From the NCBI GenBank assembly GCA_028641055.1, contig CM054062.1:171499715-171563714 (forward strand): a DNA stretch of 64,000 nucleotides, in the 5' to 3' direction. How positions within the stretch are numbered: the first letter of the stretch is position 1; each line of letters starts with the position of its first letter. The notes below the pieces were generated by a model. It worked only from the letters and a program-made list of their open reading frames with translations. It made no database searches and was not told the DNA's origin. Shown here one piece after another: positions 35,837 through 47,440 of the stretch. The DNA is from Alopecurus myosuroides (Eukaryota; Streptophyta; Magnoliopsida; Poales; Poaceae). Position numbers and translations under genes: made by a program.

Positions 35837-36922
35837 ATATTTATTTATTTTTGAACAGGGAGCGCCCCCCTGAGGGGCAGAACCTTCTTTATAAACAACG
35901 GTGGATATACATTAAATTACAAAGGACCCCATGAAATAGGAAAATTACATATAGCTCCTTAGCATTTGTAAGAAAGACTTTGTTGAAAAATACGGAAACG
36001 CAATCGAGTCCTTCTTCTCCACTGCGGAGCGCAGAGTCGAGTACGCTGCAGCCATGGATTTTGACGGGGACGAAACCACTTGTCTCCATCCCGGCAACAC
36101 CCTCAGCGGCCAAACTCTCATAGGGCCTCACAAAGGAGGTTGCTATAACGCGGTCAATTCCTCCGGCTTGAAGGGCCAACTCATGGCCATGGGTGTCGGT
36201 CGACCAACCAGGGTCGCCGATGAGTTGCTCCAATAACAGGTTCTAGAACTCCAGCACCACTCTGGTTCACCCTCCGCCAGCACACCGCCCTCCTGTAACA
36301 CCACCATGGCGCCCAAAGAGGAGACGACACAAGCAGCCTTCAAGCTCACCGGGGTAGCAAAGACGCACCCACACCTCATCGAAGAAAAAGGCTCGCCGTC
36401 GAACCCAAGGTTCCTGCCATGGACCAGGGGAGGCAAGCGTAGAAAATCGCGATGATAGCATACCTCAACAACGGGCTTATTGAGGCAGCGGCCAATCCCC
36501 ACCTTTCTCCTCCTCAACCGAAGAGCACAGAGAGAGGTAGAGCTCGACCACTCCGACGAAGTGCCCGCAGATTCGTCGGTGTCGCTGCCTTTGCGCACCT
36601 AATTGAAGGAGATGCTCGCAGCCTTGTCCACCACTTGCGCCGCCGTTTGCCACCTCGACGCCGCAGCAACAAAGCAAAGCTTCGAGAAACCCTAGCCATG
36701 GCCGCCAATGACCAGGGGGCTACTCCACCACACCACGAAGGAACAGACTACATAGCAACCTAGACAGAAACTACTCCTAGTATTTACAGGCCGCCGTGCA
36801 CCTCTCCCTACTCCTCTCCGGCCGGCCGCGCCATGGAAGGAGCTTCGGGACCGGCCCGGGATCTGGTAGCCTCCTCCGACTCTCAACAGGGGCTCTCTCG
36901 AAACCGGGAGAACTTTCCACTC
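35837..36922 (-). mobile_element. Retroposon with 13-bp target duplication, minus strand, no reverse transcriptase
   Basis: CTATTTGTTGTAT occurs at 35824-35836 and 36923-36935. On the minus strand the insertion ends in an A-rich tail (AAAAATAAATAAATAT) at its left edge, preceded by GGTTCTGCCCCTCAGGGG. Length is about 1.09 kb. Minus-strand frames (36143-36598 among others) show no recognisable domain. Like the insertion at 32301 it is a target-primed retroposon lacking its own RT. Confidence 0.85.
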
Positions 36923-36935
36923 CCTATTTGTTGTA

Positions 36936-37650
36936 TGTAAAACATATATTAGTGTATACATACATTCATATTTGGACGAACGAAAGTCAATGTATTTTGG
37001 AACGGGTGGAGCAAAACCCATGCTGCACCACCGTAAAAGACAGATCGTTGATGGTACGAAATGCCGAAAAGATAGAGATAACTCGAAACTAGGCATACTA
37101 CCTCCAGTGTTGTAAAGAGAAAAGAATAATTGACAAAAAGAGTGATGTATGTCTTAAATTTAGTGTGGACAAAGTCTGAATCGCTATAAGGATAGCCGTT
37201 AGAGCATCTCCAACCGTCAACCTCAAATGTGGCCCTCTAAAAGTTGGCCGCTCCAACTGAAACTCGCATTTCATTGATATCAAATTACTACAAACATGCA
37301 AATGAAGTAACTACGTACTTCATCCTACTATTTCTACTCCTCGTCGGAGATCTCGATGACCCTGGATCCGGAGCCACTGCCGCCATTATCAGAGTCGTTG
37401 TCGCTGAAGTTGTAGTCATTGGAGTCGTTGTCGCCATTTCCGTCGTTGTAATCCTTGCACGTGGTGCGCGCATCGGCGATCTGGATGGCCGCCTCAAACT
37501 GCTCGCGGACGAGGTGGTTGTCCTAGAGGAGGTGTCCCATGAGGAGCTTGTCTATGGCCTCCACCTTGAGATACGACTCGGTTGCGAGGTTCTCCTCCAA
37601 GTGGCGGCGGAAGTCCCCCCCCCCCCCGTATCATGAGTAGAATTCTTTTT
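36936..37650 (-). pseudogene. Gene fragment beside a Harbinger-like end
   Basis: GAGCATCTCCAACCG at about 37204 resembles the terminal motif of the element at 14627. From 37620 to 37337 the minus strand reads a charged helical peptide and then an Asp/Asn/Ser-rich acidic tail ending VIEISDEE and a stop; one in-frame stop lies in the middle. It may be the end of an ORF carried by a Harbinger-type element. The family is not identified. A C run lies at about 37615-37627. Confidence 0.35.
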
Positions 37651-38649
37651 TGGTGGGACTTCCTTCAGTTAAAGACTTGCAGCTATTGATGGTATTGAGC
37701 TAGGGTACCATCCCATAGTGGCAGGATTAGTTTGTGTGTGGGGAAAGCTAAGAACATCCAACATAAGTTTGACCTGGAACCACTATGAGTGCATGTCACA
37801 GGTGTGGCTTACCCGCTTTGTCACTTTCTTGGTATGTGGTCAGTTGGTTCTATGATCGACACCACTCTCAATGTCGAATTCCTTTCTCTTCGTGGTCGAG
37901 GAATTGTTAGCAATTTGTGTTGGGTTGCGCACCGGGAATTTAAAATTTTCGCCAAACTTGCTACGCAACAACCAAGACTTTGCTATGAAGATACAAGTGA
38001 ATATAAATTTCAATATCTAGTTCACAAGATAGTGTACCAGATACCATAGTAGCGGAAGAGATGTCGATGACGATGTCGATGAAGCATGTTGAAGATCGCC
38101 ACGCACAAGCCTGTGAGTGAGGATGTCGCCGACTCCCTGTATCAAGTACCGTGATCCAGCAGAGTGAGGGTCTCACGTGTTACCCCTCTGAGAGTATGCA
38201 CACATATGTAGGGGAAAATTCTGCAGCGCTTCGCCATCCAGGGTTTAACGCCACAAGTGTATACAAAGTTGGGGTTCTCAACACATGAGAGAGATGGACA
38301 GAGAGAGAGCAATTAGAAGCTTGGTCTAATCGGGAGAGGAACACCTCAAACTTAAATAGAAGTAGCTCTAATTCAATTAGAGGAAGGTCTAATCTAATTA
38401 GAGGAAGCTCTAGTTCAATTAGAAAGGCTCTAATTAGTCTTATAATTATTAGCGAAAGCTCTAATTCAATCAGAAGGGCTCTAATTAGTCCTCTAATTCT
38501 TCTAGAGAAAGAGAGAGGGGCTTGAAAGCCAATTGTGTGTTTTGCTTGGAGTCTTGGGGTGCTTTATATAGTGGGAGGAGAGGGGAGACTAGCCCAAAGG
38601 GAGGGGAGTCCTAGTTAATCTAGGAGGGTTGGACGCACCACCCTCCTAG
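37651..38649. repeat. Decayed LTR-like sequence, left part
   Basis: A degenerate PBS-like GATACCATAG at about 38040 is followed by LTR-like sequence. 38366-38510 is an array of imperfect CTCTAATTCAATTAGA units. This sequence was split by the element at 38650 and continues at 44461. Confidence 0.4.
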
Positions 38650-39409
38650 TGATATGGGGTGGCCCAATCTTCTCAATGAGCTTCTCTCTCTTTATGGATT
38701 TTCTGTATTTTTTGATAACTAGTGCTACACTGAGACCTCTCACTTGGATGACCCCTGTTGCCAGATGCAACAACAATCAAGCCCCTTGGATATTCTCAAC
38801 TACACAGTCTTGCACAAGTAATCAAAGATTACAAGTGGTCCTGTATCCCCCTATTCCCAGTGGAATAACAAGATATCACGCAACTTTGACTTGGTAATAC
38901 TTCAAGATGAATGCTTAGCAGCAATACAATCTCAAGGCTAGGGTTTATTTTGTCTAAATTGTTCTCCCCTCTTCCACACGCAGGTGGCATGAATATATAG
39001 GTGGTGGGTGCGGCCACAAAGGCTCCTTGCGCAAGCAAACCACCTCCTACTAGGACTAGGAGTCCTATTAGGACTAGGAGTCCAACTTGGACTCTAAGAG
39101 AGATACAAACCGATCCACCATTAAGGGATTCGGCCAAACATGGTATACAAACCATACCTATTCGAAAATAGGATTTATATGGTGCATTTGACTTGGTGGA
39201 GGCACCTATCCCCTTTTCTTGATGAATAACAATTGTTTTATTGAAATAACAATTGTTATGAATTGTTTTCACCATCTTGCTTCATTGTTTTCACCATTGT
39301 GATCTTGTTTTCAACATCTTGAATGTTTGTTTTCACCATGGTCATGTTGTCTTCTATCAACTCTCCATTCATGCTTGTGATAACATAATCCTTAGGCATA
39401 TCCCTATCA
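38650..39409 (-). repeat. 3' LTR of the gag-protease element
   Basis: 760 bp, next to the PPT. It contains the last ~51 codons and the stop of the gag-protease ORF. Confidence 0.92.
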
Positions 39410-42207
39410 TCCTCCCTTTCTTCAAGACAAGACGTCCACGGCTTGTGATAACCTGAAAGTGGAAGAAACAAAAAGAACAACGTGTATTCACAATATATGT
39501 ATCTATAATGGCATTCATTAGTTGTTAGTAAATCAAAATATTGTGCATATGACATATGATCACGAAATTTGTATGAAATCAACACATAATAGTCATAGCC
39601 TTTCATAACATAGCAATCATAATTGCTAATATAAGTGAAGTTTGTTTTAATAGCACATGTATGTAACCAATATTGTGGTAAACTAAACATATGTGTAAAA
39701 TTATGCCCATATGTAGTAATTTGTAATTCATCTACCCAAGGTAACATATTGTTTAATTCGGCCACTTTATCATAAGTTATACATATGTGATGTACCATGA
39801 AAATTTTACTCAAGTTATAATCACCAATCAAATTAAATTTGAAACTTGTATCATATGTGCTAGAATTAACATCATCAATTTTATTCATAGCACATTGCAC
39901 ATCAATTGGTTCTTTTAACATTATATAATATACAATATCACTAGATGGTATCTTAACAAGTACTTCTTTCTGTGTAATAAAAACCACATTGTTAAATTTC
40001 AAATTCATCATATTATGATATGGTTGTAAACTATCACATAATTCAATACTTGATTTTTCTAAACCGAAATCAATACCTTTATCAATACTATCCTCCTCAT
40101 TTGTAGTAGGTATGAATTCATCAATATCTTGTGATTTTGAAGGTTGTATCTCCCTTTCTTCAAAAATAACCTTCATATCACAAGTAAGAGCACTAGGACC
40201 CGTGGCATATTCCTCCAATATGTGTGGTGGTGGTGATGTTTCTTTGTGCTCCCTTTCTTCAAAAGCAACCTGTACACAAGAAACAACAATAGGAAAAGAA
40301 AATATTTCATTAGTTAAAAGGCTCACTCCTTTATTCTTTCCACTCGGCCTAGACTTGTCTTCATCCATAGATTTGGTGTTTTCACTCTCTTTCTGTAGAT
40401 TCACCTCTATTTTTTGTCTTGATTCATTCACAATCTGTTGTGGTGTCATAGGCCTCAAAATAATATCCTTATTATTCCAATTCAAGTGATATGTGTTTGC
40501 TCTTCCAATGTGTGTAACCTTCTTGTCAAATTGCCAAGGTCTTCCAAATAATAGGCGAAAAACTGTCGTGGGAACCACATCACACTCAATTGTATCTTTG
40601 TATGGTCCAATTTGAAAGTCCACTCTCACCATATGACATACATTGATTTCTTCCTTGTTACTTAACCATTGAATATAATATGGATTTGGATGTGGATTGT
40701 AATTCAATCTTAGCTTTGCACATAACTCCTTGCTTGCTAGATTTCTGCAACTTCCTCCATCAATGATCACTTTGCAAGCCATGTTAGGACCAACAATTGC
40801 CTTGGTTTGAAATAAATTGCATCTTTGGCTCTCATCATTGCTAGGAATAACACTCAAAGCCTTGGTGCAAACAATGGATGGATAATTTGTAGCATAAGCA
40901 TTAAGTGGACCATCATCATCATCATCATCATATGTATCCTCTCCATTAGGATTAGCATCATCTCCACTCTCATACTCATCATTAGCATTGATCACCATAA
41001 CTTTCTTGTTAGGGAATTCTCTCTTGAAGTGCCCTCTTCCTCCACAAGTATGGCATGTCATGTCTCTATGTCTTGTTGTTGATTGAGTAGAACCACTTCC
41101 ACTAGCTGCTGGTTGTGGTGTTTTCTTTGTATTATTGATGCTTGTCTCGGGTTTGGATGGTGTACTATCTCGAATTTGTGCAATTGGAGGTGTTGGAGGT
41201 GAAAAAGAAGAAGATCTTGATGGAAAAATCCTCCTTGGAGCCATAGTAACCTCCTCGGCCAACCTCTTTTCTGCCTCCCTTGATTGATGCAACAATTCTG
41301 TCATATTGCTATATTGAACATGCCTCACAATGCATCTAATTTGAAAGTTCAATCCTGAAAGAAATCTTTGCATTGTTTGCTCATGTGCTTCAACAACCCG
41401 AGCTCTTTGTAGCACTAATTCCATCTCCTTATAATATTGATCCACTAAATTTGTTCCTTGTTTCAAATTTTGCAATTTGTCATAGAGAGTCCTCAAATAA
41501 TTTGTTGGAACAAACCTGTCTGTCATAAGTTGCTTCATCTCAGCCCAAGTAGTAATTTCTGGTTGATTTTGTGTTTCCCTCAATCTGATGATGCCATCCC
41601 ACCACAAGAGAGCATAACCATCAAATCCAGAAGATGCTAGCTTGATTTTCCTCTCATCAGTGTAATTATGCAATCTCCATAGCTTTTCTATCTTCAATTC
41701 CCACATCAAGTACTCCTCAACATCATCATTATCACATGTGAGAGTAGGCACAAAGAATTTTGGTTTCCCAAGGTCATCCTCTTCTCTATTATTATCATCC
41801 AATGGCACCCTTCTAGGTGCATAATTGCCATGGCCTCCATATGCAATGGCTCGGCCCTCCTCATGATCAACAGCTAGATTAGCTCTTTGTAATTGTGGTG
41901 AGATGTTGGCAACTTCCCTTGTGAGATTAGTCATAGCTTCTTGAAGAACACGCACTGAATTAGCAGCCTCCTTTTGTGCCTCTATAATCACTGTCAAATC
42001 CTTCCTGAGGACATCATCATATTCTTCAATTTCCTTCTCAACTCTTTGCTCAATCCGATTAGCAACTCCTCCTCTAAAGGTATTAAAATTTGCCCATGTA
42101 CATATAGCATCAGCAGTTTTTGTTTGGGGCATCAAATCAGCTTCCTCCTTGTCACCCTGCATAGAAGATTCACTAGCAAAACTCATGATTAATAGGTTAG
42201 TGAACAA
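39256..42207 (-). CDS. Gag-protease polyprotein, intact 983-codon ORF
   Basis: The likely start is the Met at residue 8 (42186) or the first Met. Residues ~50-110 are coiled-coil-like. Residues ~150-315 are the retrotransposon gag domain (FDGYALLWWDGI, LKQGTNLVDQYYKEMEL, MTELLHQSREAEKR). A zinc knuckle lies at 385-398 with C385, C388 and H393, but Phe398 replaces the final Cys. An acidic stretch (427-432) follows. The protease-like domain has IIDGGSCRNL at 481-490 (active Asp483 in DGG rather than DTG) and LLFGRPWQFD at 552-561. The last ~400 residues match no family I know, and the frame ends inside the 3' LTR. No RT is present, so assembly might be in cis but copying must be in trans. The frame is uninterrupted, unusual for this window. 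Loss of one knuckle Cys may weaken RNA binding. Confidence 0.88.
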   Translation of the reverse strand: MFTNLLIMSFASESSMQGDKEEADLMPQTKTADAICTWANFNTFRGGVANRIEQRVEKEIEEYDDVLRKDLTVIIEAQKEAANSVRVLQEAMTNLTREVANISPQLQRANLAVDHEEGRAIAYGGHGNYAPRRVPLDDNNREEDDLGKPKFFVPTLTCDNDDVEEYLMWELKIEKLWRLHNYTDERKIKLASSGFDGYALLWWDGIIRLRETQNQPEITTWAEMKQLMTDRFVPTNYLRTLYDKLQNLKQGTNLVDQYYKEMELVLQRARVVEAHEQTMQRFLSGLNFQIRCIVRHVQYSNMTELLHQSREAEKRLAEEVTMAPRRIFPSRSSSFSPPTPPIAQIRDSTPSKPETSINNTKKTPQPAASGSGSTQSTTRHRDMTCHTCGGRGHFKREFPNKKVMVINANDEYESGDDANPNGEDTYDDDDDDGPLNAYATNYPSIVCTKALSVIPSNDESQRCNLFQTKAIVGPNMACKVIIDGGSCRNLASKELCAKLRLNYNPHPNPYYIQWLSNKEEINVCHMVRVDFQIGPYKDTIECDVVPTTVFRLLFGRPWQFDKKVTHIGRANTYHLNWNNKDIILRPMTPQQIVNESRQKIEVNLQKESENTKSMDEDKSRPSGKNKGVSLLTNEIFSFPIVVSCVQVAFEEREHKETSPPPHILEEYATGPSALTCDMKVIFEEREIQPSKSQDIDEFIPTTNEEDSIDKGIDFGLEKSSIELCDSLQPYHNMMNLKFNNVVFITQKEVLVKIPSSDIVYYIMLKEPIDVQCAMNKIDDVNSSTYDTSFKFNLIGDYNLSKIFMVHHICITYDKVAELNNMLPWVDELQITTYGHNFTHMFSLPQYWLHTCAIKTNFTYISNYDCYVMKGYDYYVLISYKFRDHMSYAQYFDLLTTNECHYRYIYCEYTLFFLFLPLSGYHKPWTSCLEEREDDRDMPKDYVITSMNGELIEDNMTMVKTNIQDVENKITMVKTMKQDGENNS
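39410..39423 (-). promoter_or_regulatory. Polypurine tract of the gag-protease element
   Basis: Minus strand GAAGAAAGGGAGGA runs directly into the LTR start TGATAGGG. Confidence 0.85.
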
Positions 42208-43671
42208 ATAATCAATGGGTTGTGGTGCCTCTCAAACTCACTCAAACCAGCAAAGAAGGTTCACTTACTGTTCCAAAGTGAATAGGATCAACTTACCAAC
42301 AAGTACCAATGAAAACTGTGTCAAGTGTGAGAAGAGAATACCTAGGCTCTCAAGTGTCACAATGCAAAATAGGGTATTTGGTGGAGCTTGCTTGGGATTC
42401 CTAACAACACCAAAATAACAACTCCAATGCACTGCTTAATGTGATAAAAATAACTAAAGGAAACACACTCACTCTTGGAGACAATTGTGTCTTAGCAAAT
42501 ATACGGTAGAGATTTTGCAAGCACTAGAAAGACACTAGCAAATACTCAATGAAACAGGCACAAGATTGCTCAAATTGTCCACAAAATATCCAATAAGAAA
42601 TAGCTTCCACTAGTGATAATGTAGCACGATCTCTTTTGCTTTTTCTTTCTTTCTATTTTTTTATACTTTTTCCTTCTTTTTTTTTTGATTTTTTCAATGG
42701 CCTTTGTATCAACTAGGAGCAAGAAATAATGGAAAACAGAAAAGTGGACAGAAATTTGATCCAATTAAGCAGCCTGTAGAGCAATTAAACAGCTAGTCTT
42801 TGGGTTATGGTACCTAATATTTGCTGTAAAAAGGCTGTAGCTATGGCTTATCAAAGATCAGAACAGAAACCTAGAGATAATATAAGGAAAAACAAAAGAA
42901 AAACTAAGAAAATTCGAGTGAAAATGAGCTCACGGCAGGAATTTTGATCACGGCAGAGAAACAGCGAAAATCGCTGTCGCGGCAACGCACGCGTGTGTGT
43001 TGCGGGTGTGGTGCGATAGGTTGCGGTGGGCGCGCGGTAAGGATTTTGGTAACCCGCGGGTACGAATCCGACTGCGGCAGGGAGTGGAAGTTGGCGGCAA
43101 CGAGTTGGGGCAAATCCGTGCCGCGGCAGGAGTGGGACTCCGACTTGCGGTAGGAAAGGTGGACACGCACGGTAAGGAATTTAGGGCACCGCGGGGCGTT
43201 TTGGTAAGGGTGTTACGGGGCGGCAGCGAATCCGAGCGGAACAAGGTACGGCAGCGGTTTTGGCTATTTTGTGTGCCACGGCAGGAACTCGAAAGCAGCT
43301 AGGGTTCGGATTTGATTAAGAACAGATGCAAACGAGTTCAAAACAGCACCAATGCAACACGATAAACTCAAGGAACTAGATCAACTCGTAAACAAGCTGT
43401 AGGTCTAAAAATTCCTGAGAATAACAAGATAAAAGCACACTTTTTTGGTGGGGATTTTCGGTATAGAAACAAAAGAAACTAGATGAACCCTAAAAGATGA
43501 AAACTAAAAATAGAAAAACAGGAACGCAAATCAACAAAAAGCAGCAACTAGTAGATGCAAATTGGTGTTGATCTAGGCTCTGGCAATGAACTACACAACT
43601 ATTTTTGTATGGCTTTTTCTGGATAGGAATAAAAATAACTAAAACTAGGGATAACTTTGCTCACCGAGTAA
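42208..43671 (-). other. Leader of the gag-protease element
   Basis: Non-coding sequence between PBS and gag. 42930-43290 is GC-rich with recurring GCGGCA, CGGCAGG and GCGGTA words, unlike the AT-rich rest; the T-rich run at 42640-42690 is the other notable feature. It would contain the packaging signal. Confidence 0.6.
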
Positions 43672-43691
43672 ACCTGGAGAATCTGATACCA
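43672..43691 (-). promoter_or_regulatory. Primer-binding site (tRNA-iMet-like)
   Basis: Minus strand TGGTATCAGA matches the first ten bases complementary to plant initiator tRNA-Met, three bases inside the 5' LTR; the match then breaks and resumes with CCAGGTT. Confidence 0.8.
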
Positions 43692-43694
43692 AGA

Positions 43695-44455
43695 TGATAT
43701 GGGGTGGACCAATCTTCTCAATGAGCTTCTCTCTCTCTTTATGGATTTTCTGTATTTTCTGATAACTAGTGCTACACTGAGACCTCTCACTTGGATGACC
43801 CCTGTTGCCAGATGCAACAACAATCAATCCCTTTGGATATTCTCAACTACACACTCTTGCACAAGTAATCAAAGATTACAAGTGGTCCTGTATCCCCTAT
43901 TCCCAATGGAATAACAAGATATCACGCAACTTTGACTTGGTAATACTTCAAGATGAATGCTTAGCAGCAATACAATCTCAAGGCTAGGGTTTCTTTTGTC
44001 TAAATTGTTCTCCCCTCTTCCACACGCAGGTGGCATGAATATATAGGTGGTGGGTGCGGCCACAAGGGCTCCTTGCGCAAGAAAACCACCTCCTACTAGG
44101 ACTAGGACTCCTATTAGGACTAGGAGTCCAACTTGGACTCTAAGAGAGATATAAACCGATCCACCATTAAGAGATTCGGCCAAACATGGTATACAAACCA
44201 TACCTATTCGAAAATAGGATTTCTATGGTGCATTTGACTTGGTGGAGGCACCTATCCCCTTGTCTTGATGAATAACAATTGTTTTATTGAAATAACAATT
44301 GTTATGAATTGTTTTCACCATCTTGCTTCATTGTTTTCACCATTGTGATCTTGTTTTCAACATCTTGAATGTTTGTTTTCACCATGGTCATGTTGTCTTC
44401 TATCAACTCTCCATTCATGCTTGTGATAACATAATCCTTAGGCATATCCCTATCA
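43695..44455 (-). repeat. 5' LTR of the gag-protease element
   Basis: 761 bp, about 98% like the other copy by eye. A minus-strand TATA-like CCTATATATT lies near 44038-44047. Confidence 0.92.
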
Positions 44456-44460
44456 CCTAG

Positions 44461-47440
44461 CCCAACTCGGATTGGTGAGATGGACGCCAACTCCACCTCC
44501 CACTCCTTCCCCTTTTCATTTTCTCGTTTTTCTTTCTCTTTTTCTCTCCAATAAAATGAGATAAAATACTAGGACGATGATTACCATTTTAAGGAGACAC
44601 TAGGTCCCAGCTAGAAGCCCCCAAAATTAGGGCATAGCCATGAGGGGGAATCTGCCCCTCACGGTACTCCCCCTCCCTCTTATATGGAAAGTCACCGAAC
44701 TTCTCCAGAACCACTTAACCCCTATAGACAAAATCATCGATATCTAACAATGTCAGAAATATATTTCCAACATCCCAGAACATCTCATGCACCCTTACAT
44801 ATGCTCCATAAAGCGTGCAACCTTAATTTCTCTTTCATTACAACTCCGGAATAAATTCTGGTAGTAATAGAAGTTGTTTCTATCACTCCGGGTCATCTCA
44901 TATCCTCGTTATGAATTCTCTCCGATATATAAAATATATGACACCCATATTTACTCACACATACTAAATGAATAAACTGCTGAACCTGTTGGTTATTATA
45001 CAAATCTCCCATTACTCACGGCGAACTTACCCGAGACTATTGATTCCGGTATTTCCTGTGAAATAATCTCTGCTTCACTAATACATCTCTCTCTTCTTGT
45101 TATCCAGTAAGTTTCCTCTTTCTCGTTACTATATTTTGATATACCGCATGATGTATCATCATCATGCATTATCTATAGAACTTATGGATATCAAGAATAC
45201 CGAGTGGACCCAGGTATGTATCTCTTTTTTATGGAGGAGTACTTCCCATCTCAGAACATCGAGGTAATATGCTCCTTTAGAATTACCAAGTAGCTACCTC
45301 TATGTTCACCTAATTTATGGTGTGACTCTTGATAGCACCAAAGTAAAACCTCCAGAAAATATTATCCCGATAAGCTCATGGTCAAAGGATGCATTATAAT
45401 ATAACTATTCTTTGATATGATTCTAAGGACAAAGATGTCTTAGTAGAATCTCTTAAAATATCAATCTACTTTGGGAATACCCAGCCATATTGTTCCCTTC
45501 CAACAATATGCTATCTATTGATATTGACATAAATAATGTCCATGACCAGGAAAACATAGGCATCAAACATCCAATTAATTAGTCGTAAAAGGCAAGACTA
45601 GGGTTTGTTTATGTGTTCATGTTACTACACGTGAGCGTGAGTTTTCTTCCGAATCTCATATTTAGGAACCACGTTAGTTATAGCATAGCAATATAAATCA
45701 TAATTATGAAACAAAGGTATAAATATTGTTGCCTTTTGGGCATACATCGAACAATTTGGAGGCTATGGTGGATGTCAAGGTTTTGAAAAAAAAGGTGGAT
45801 GCTGATGGTTCTCACATTAAGTCTGGTGGTGTAGTCAAACAAAAGGGATATAAATTCTGGTTCCAAGGAGAAGCAAGTGACTATGTTTAGGATCTGAAAT
45901 TTATACCTTTTTTTGGAAGAGAATGGGTAAGATTATGCCTCAGAAAAAGACTTGGATAAGGAGGATGATGATACCCCAGTTCCTAGATAGCGTTCCACGT
46001 CACAAGAAGCTGGGTCTGGGGTTGACATGTCTAGAAACCAAATCCACGGTTCTTCGGTCAAAGGAATACTGTGTCATATTTTCTTCCATTTCTGATCGCC
46101 GCATTGGTCTACGGGAAATGGTAACATGTCGATCGCACTAACTTTGTTCAATTCGAACCCTATGACTTTGTGGGGGTAACGAGCTTGTTTCTCAACATTC
46201 GGCATCAGCATGTCCAACTTCCTCTCTGCTAAGGCATCAAGTTAGGTTGCCCAGTCAGTTGGGTTGACCCATTCATAGATGGCCGAACTTGCACAATGGT
46301 ATTTCCATAACTAGAAGAAGGCTCAACAGAGGAAATGTGGTGGTCGATGTTGGCCATTGACGAGCTTGTTGGGTGCTCTTCTTCTGGGCTCGCCCAGGAG
46401 TCATCCATGACCCATCCGCTCTAGCCAAGCCAAACCAGTTGGCTACATGACATGGGATGATAGCGACGAGGTCGGGTTGTTCTAGAGTGGACTATGGGCC
46501 CAGAGGCAGTATGATGCCTCTAGCTGTTCGGCTGCATGTGGGATAGTCGATGACATCTCTGCAGCAGTGGTAAGTGTGTTCTTAGATGCATACTTCACCG
46601 ACCACATCGCCGCCATGGGTGGCTTTCACACCATTAACGATCACTCAGGTTGGGTGGCTTCTACACCACCTACGCCCCATTGATTCTTCAACACCGACAC
46701 CATATCGATGTGGCGACCACCATTTGGTGGCTAATGATCGTTCAGTATCCACTCACAAGGACACCATGGTGAAGGTGATGTACTCATTTCTCGTCACCAT
46801 ACTCCAAAGACTCCGTGACTAAATCATAGTCATGATACCTATCCATGCGGACATCATCATACCGAGTGGGCCAAAGTGTATATATCCATGGCCAAAGGAG
46901 AAAATACCAGTCTTGACACATCTAGCACCACATCATACTTTCCTATTTACCCGAAGTATCACTTTATAATTACTTGGTTACAAAGTACATTTTTGCATCC
47001 CCAAAGTAATCATTTGGTACCAAGTCTATGAGACTCTGATGGTCTAGGGATTATTTGGAAACGTCAGCACATACGATGAAAAAGTACTAACACCGTATTG
47101 ATGTATGTCTCACAATATATCCACAAGTCTATCCAGCACCATTGTTGCACTAACAATATGCTCTCATTTATTACAGGCATCCTCGTAACATTTAGTTATG
47201 CCCATTGTCAAGAAAACAAGAGAGACAATGATACATGAGCTAGTTTATAGGCCTCACTAGGGATTTGGTTTGTGTCTGTTATTCTACACATGTAATTATG
47301 TTTTCCTCTGAGTCTCTTTATACCTAATAACAATCAAATTATAAAATAAATATAACCATAAACATGAAAATAGAATAATAAGCACTTTATTATTTCCTAC
47401 AGGGTATATTTTTAACACATGCCTCCCTCATGAGTCGGCA
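44461..47440. repeat. Decayed LTR-like sequences, two diverged segments
   Basis: 44461-45700 and 46820-47420 both read like worn LTRs of large Triticeae Gypsy or Copia elements, with ATACCGAGTGG words at 45199 and 46860 and long AT-rich tails. The sequence between them (45900-46800) has only short frames. Names and ends cannot be fixed. Confidence 0.35.

Larger units (their letters stand above)
38650..44455 (-). mobile_element. Non-autonomous Gypsy-like element encoding only gag-protease, complete
   Basis: LTRs at 38650-39409 and 43695-44455 start TGATATGGGG and end CCTATCA. The 5-bp duplication CCTAG lies at 38645-38649 and 44456-44460. The PBS sits inside the right LTR and the PPT inside the left LTR, so it reads on the minus strand. 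The interior has one long intact ORF (gag-protease) and a ~1.5-kb leader, and no RT, RNase H or integrase. About sixteen LTR differences by eye (near 2%) imply a fairly recent insertion. It would need RT and integrase from another element. The gag and protease motifs are of the Gypsy type. Confidence 0.93.
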
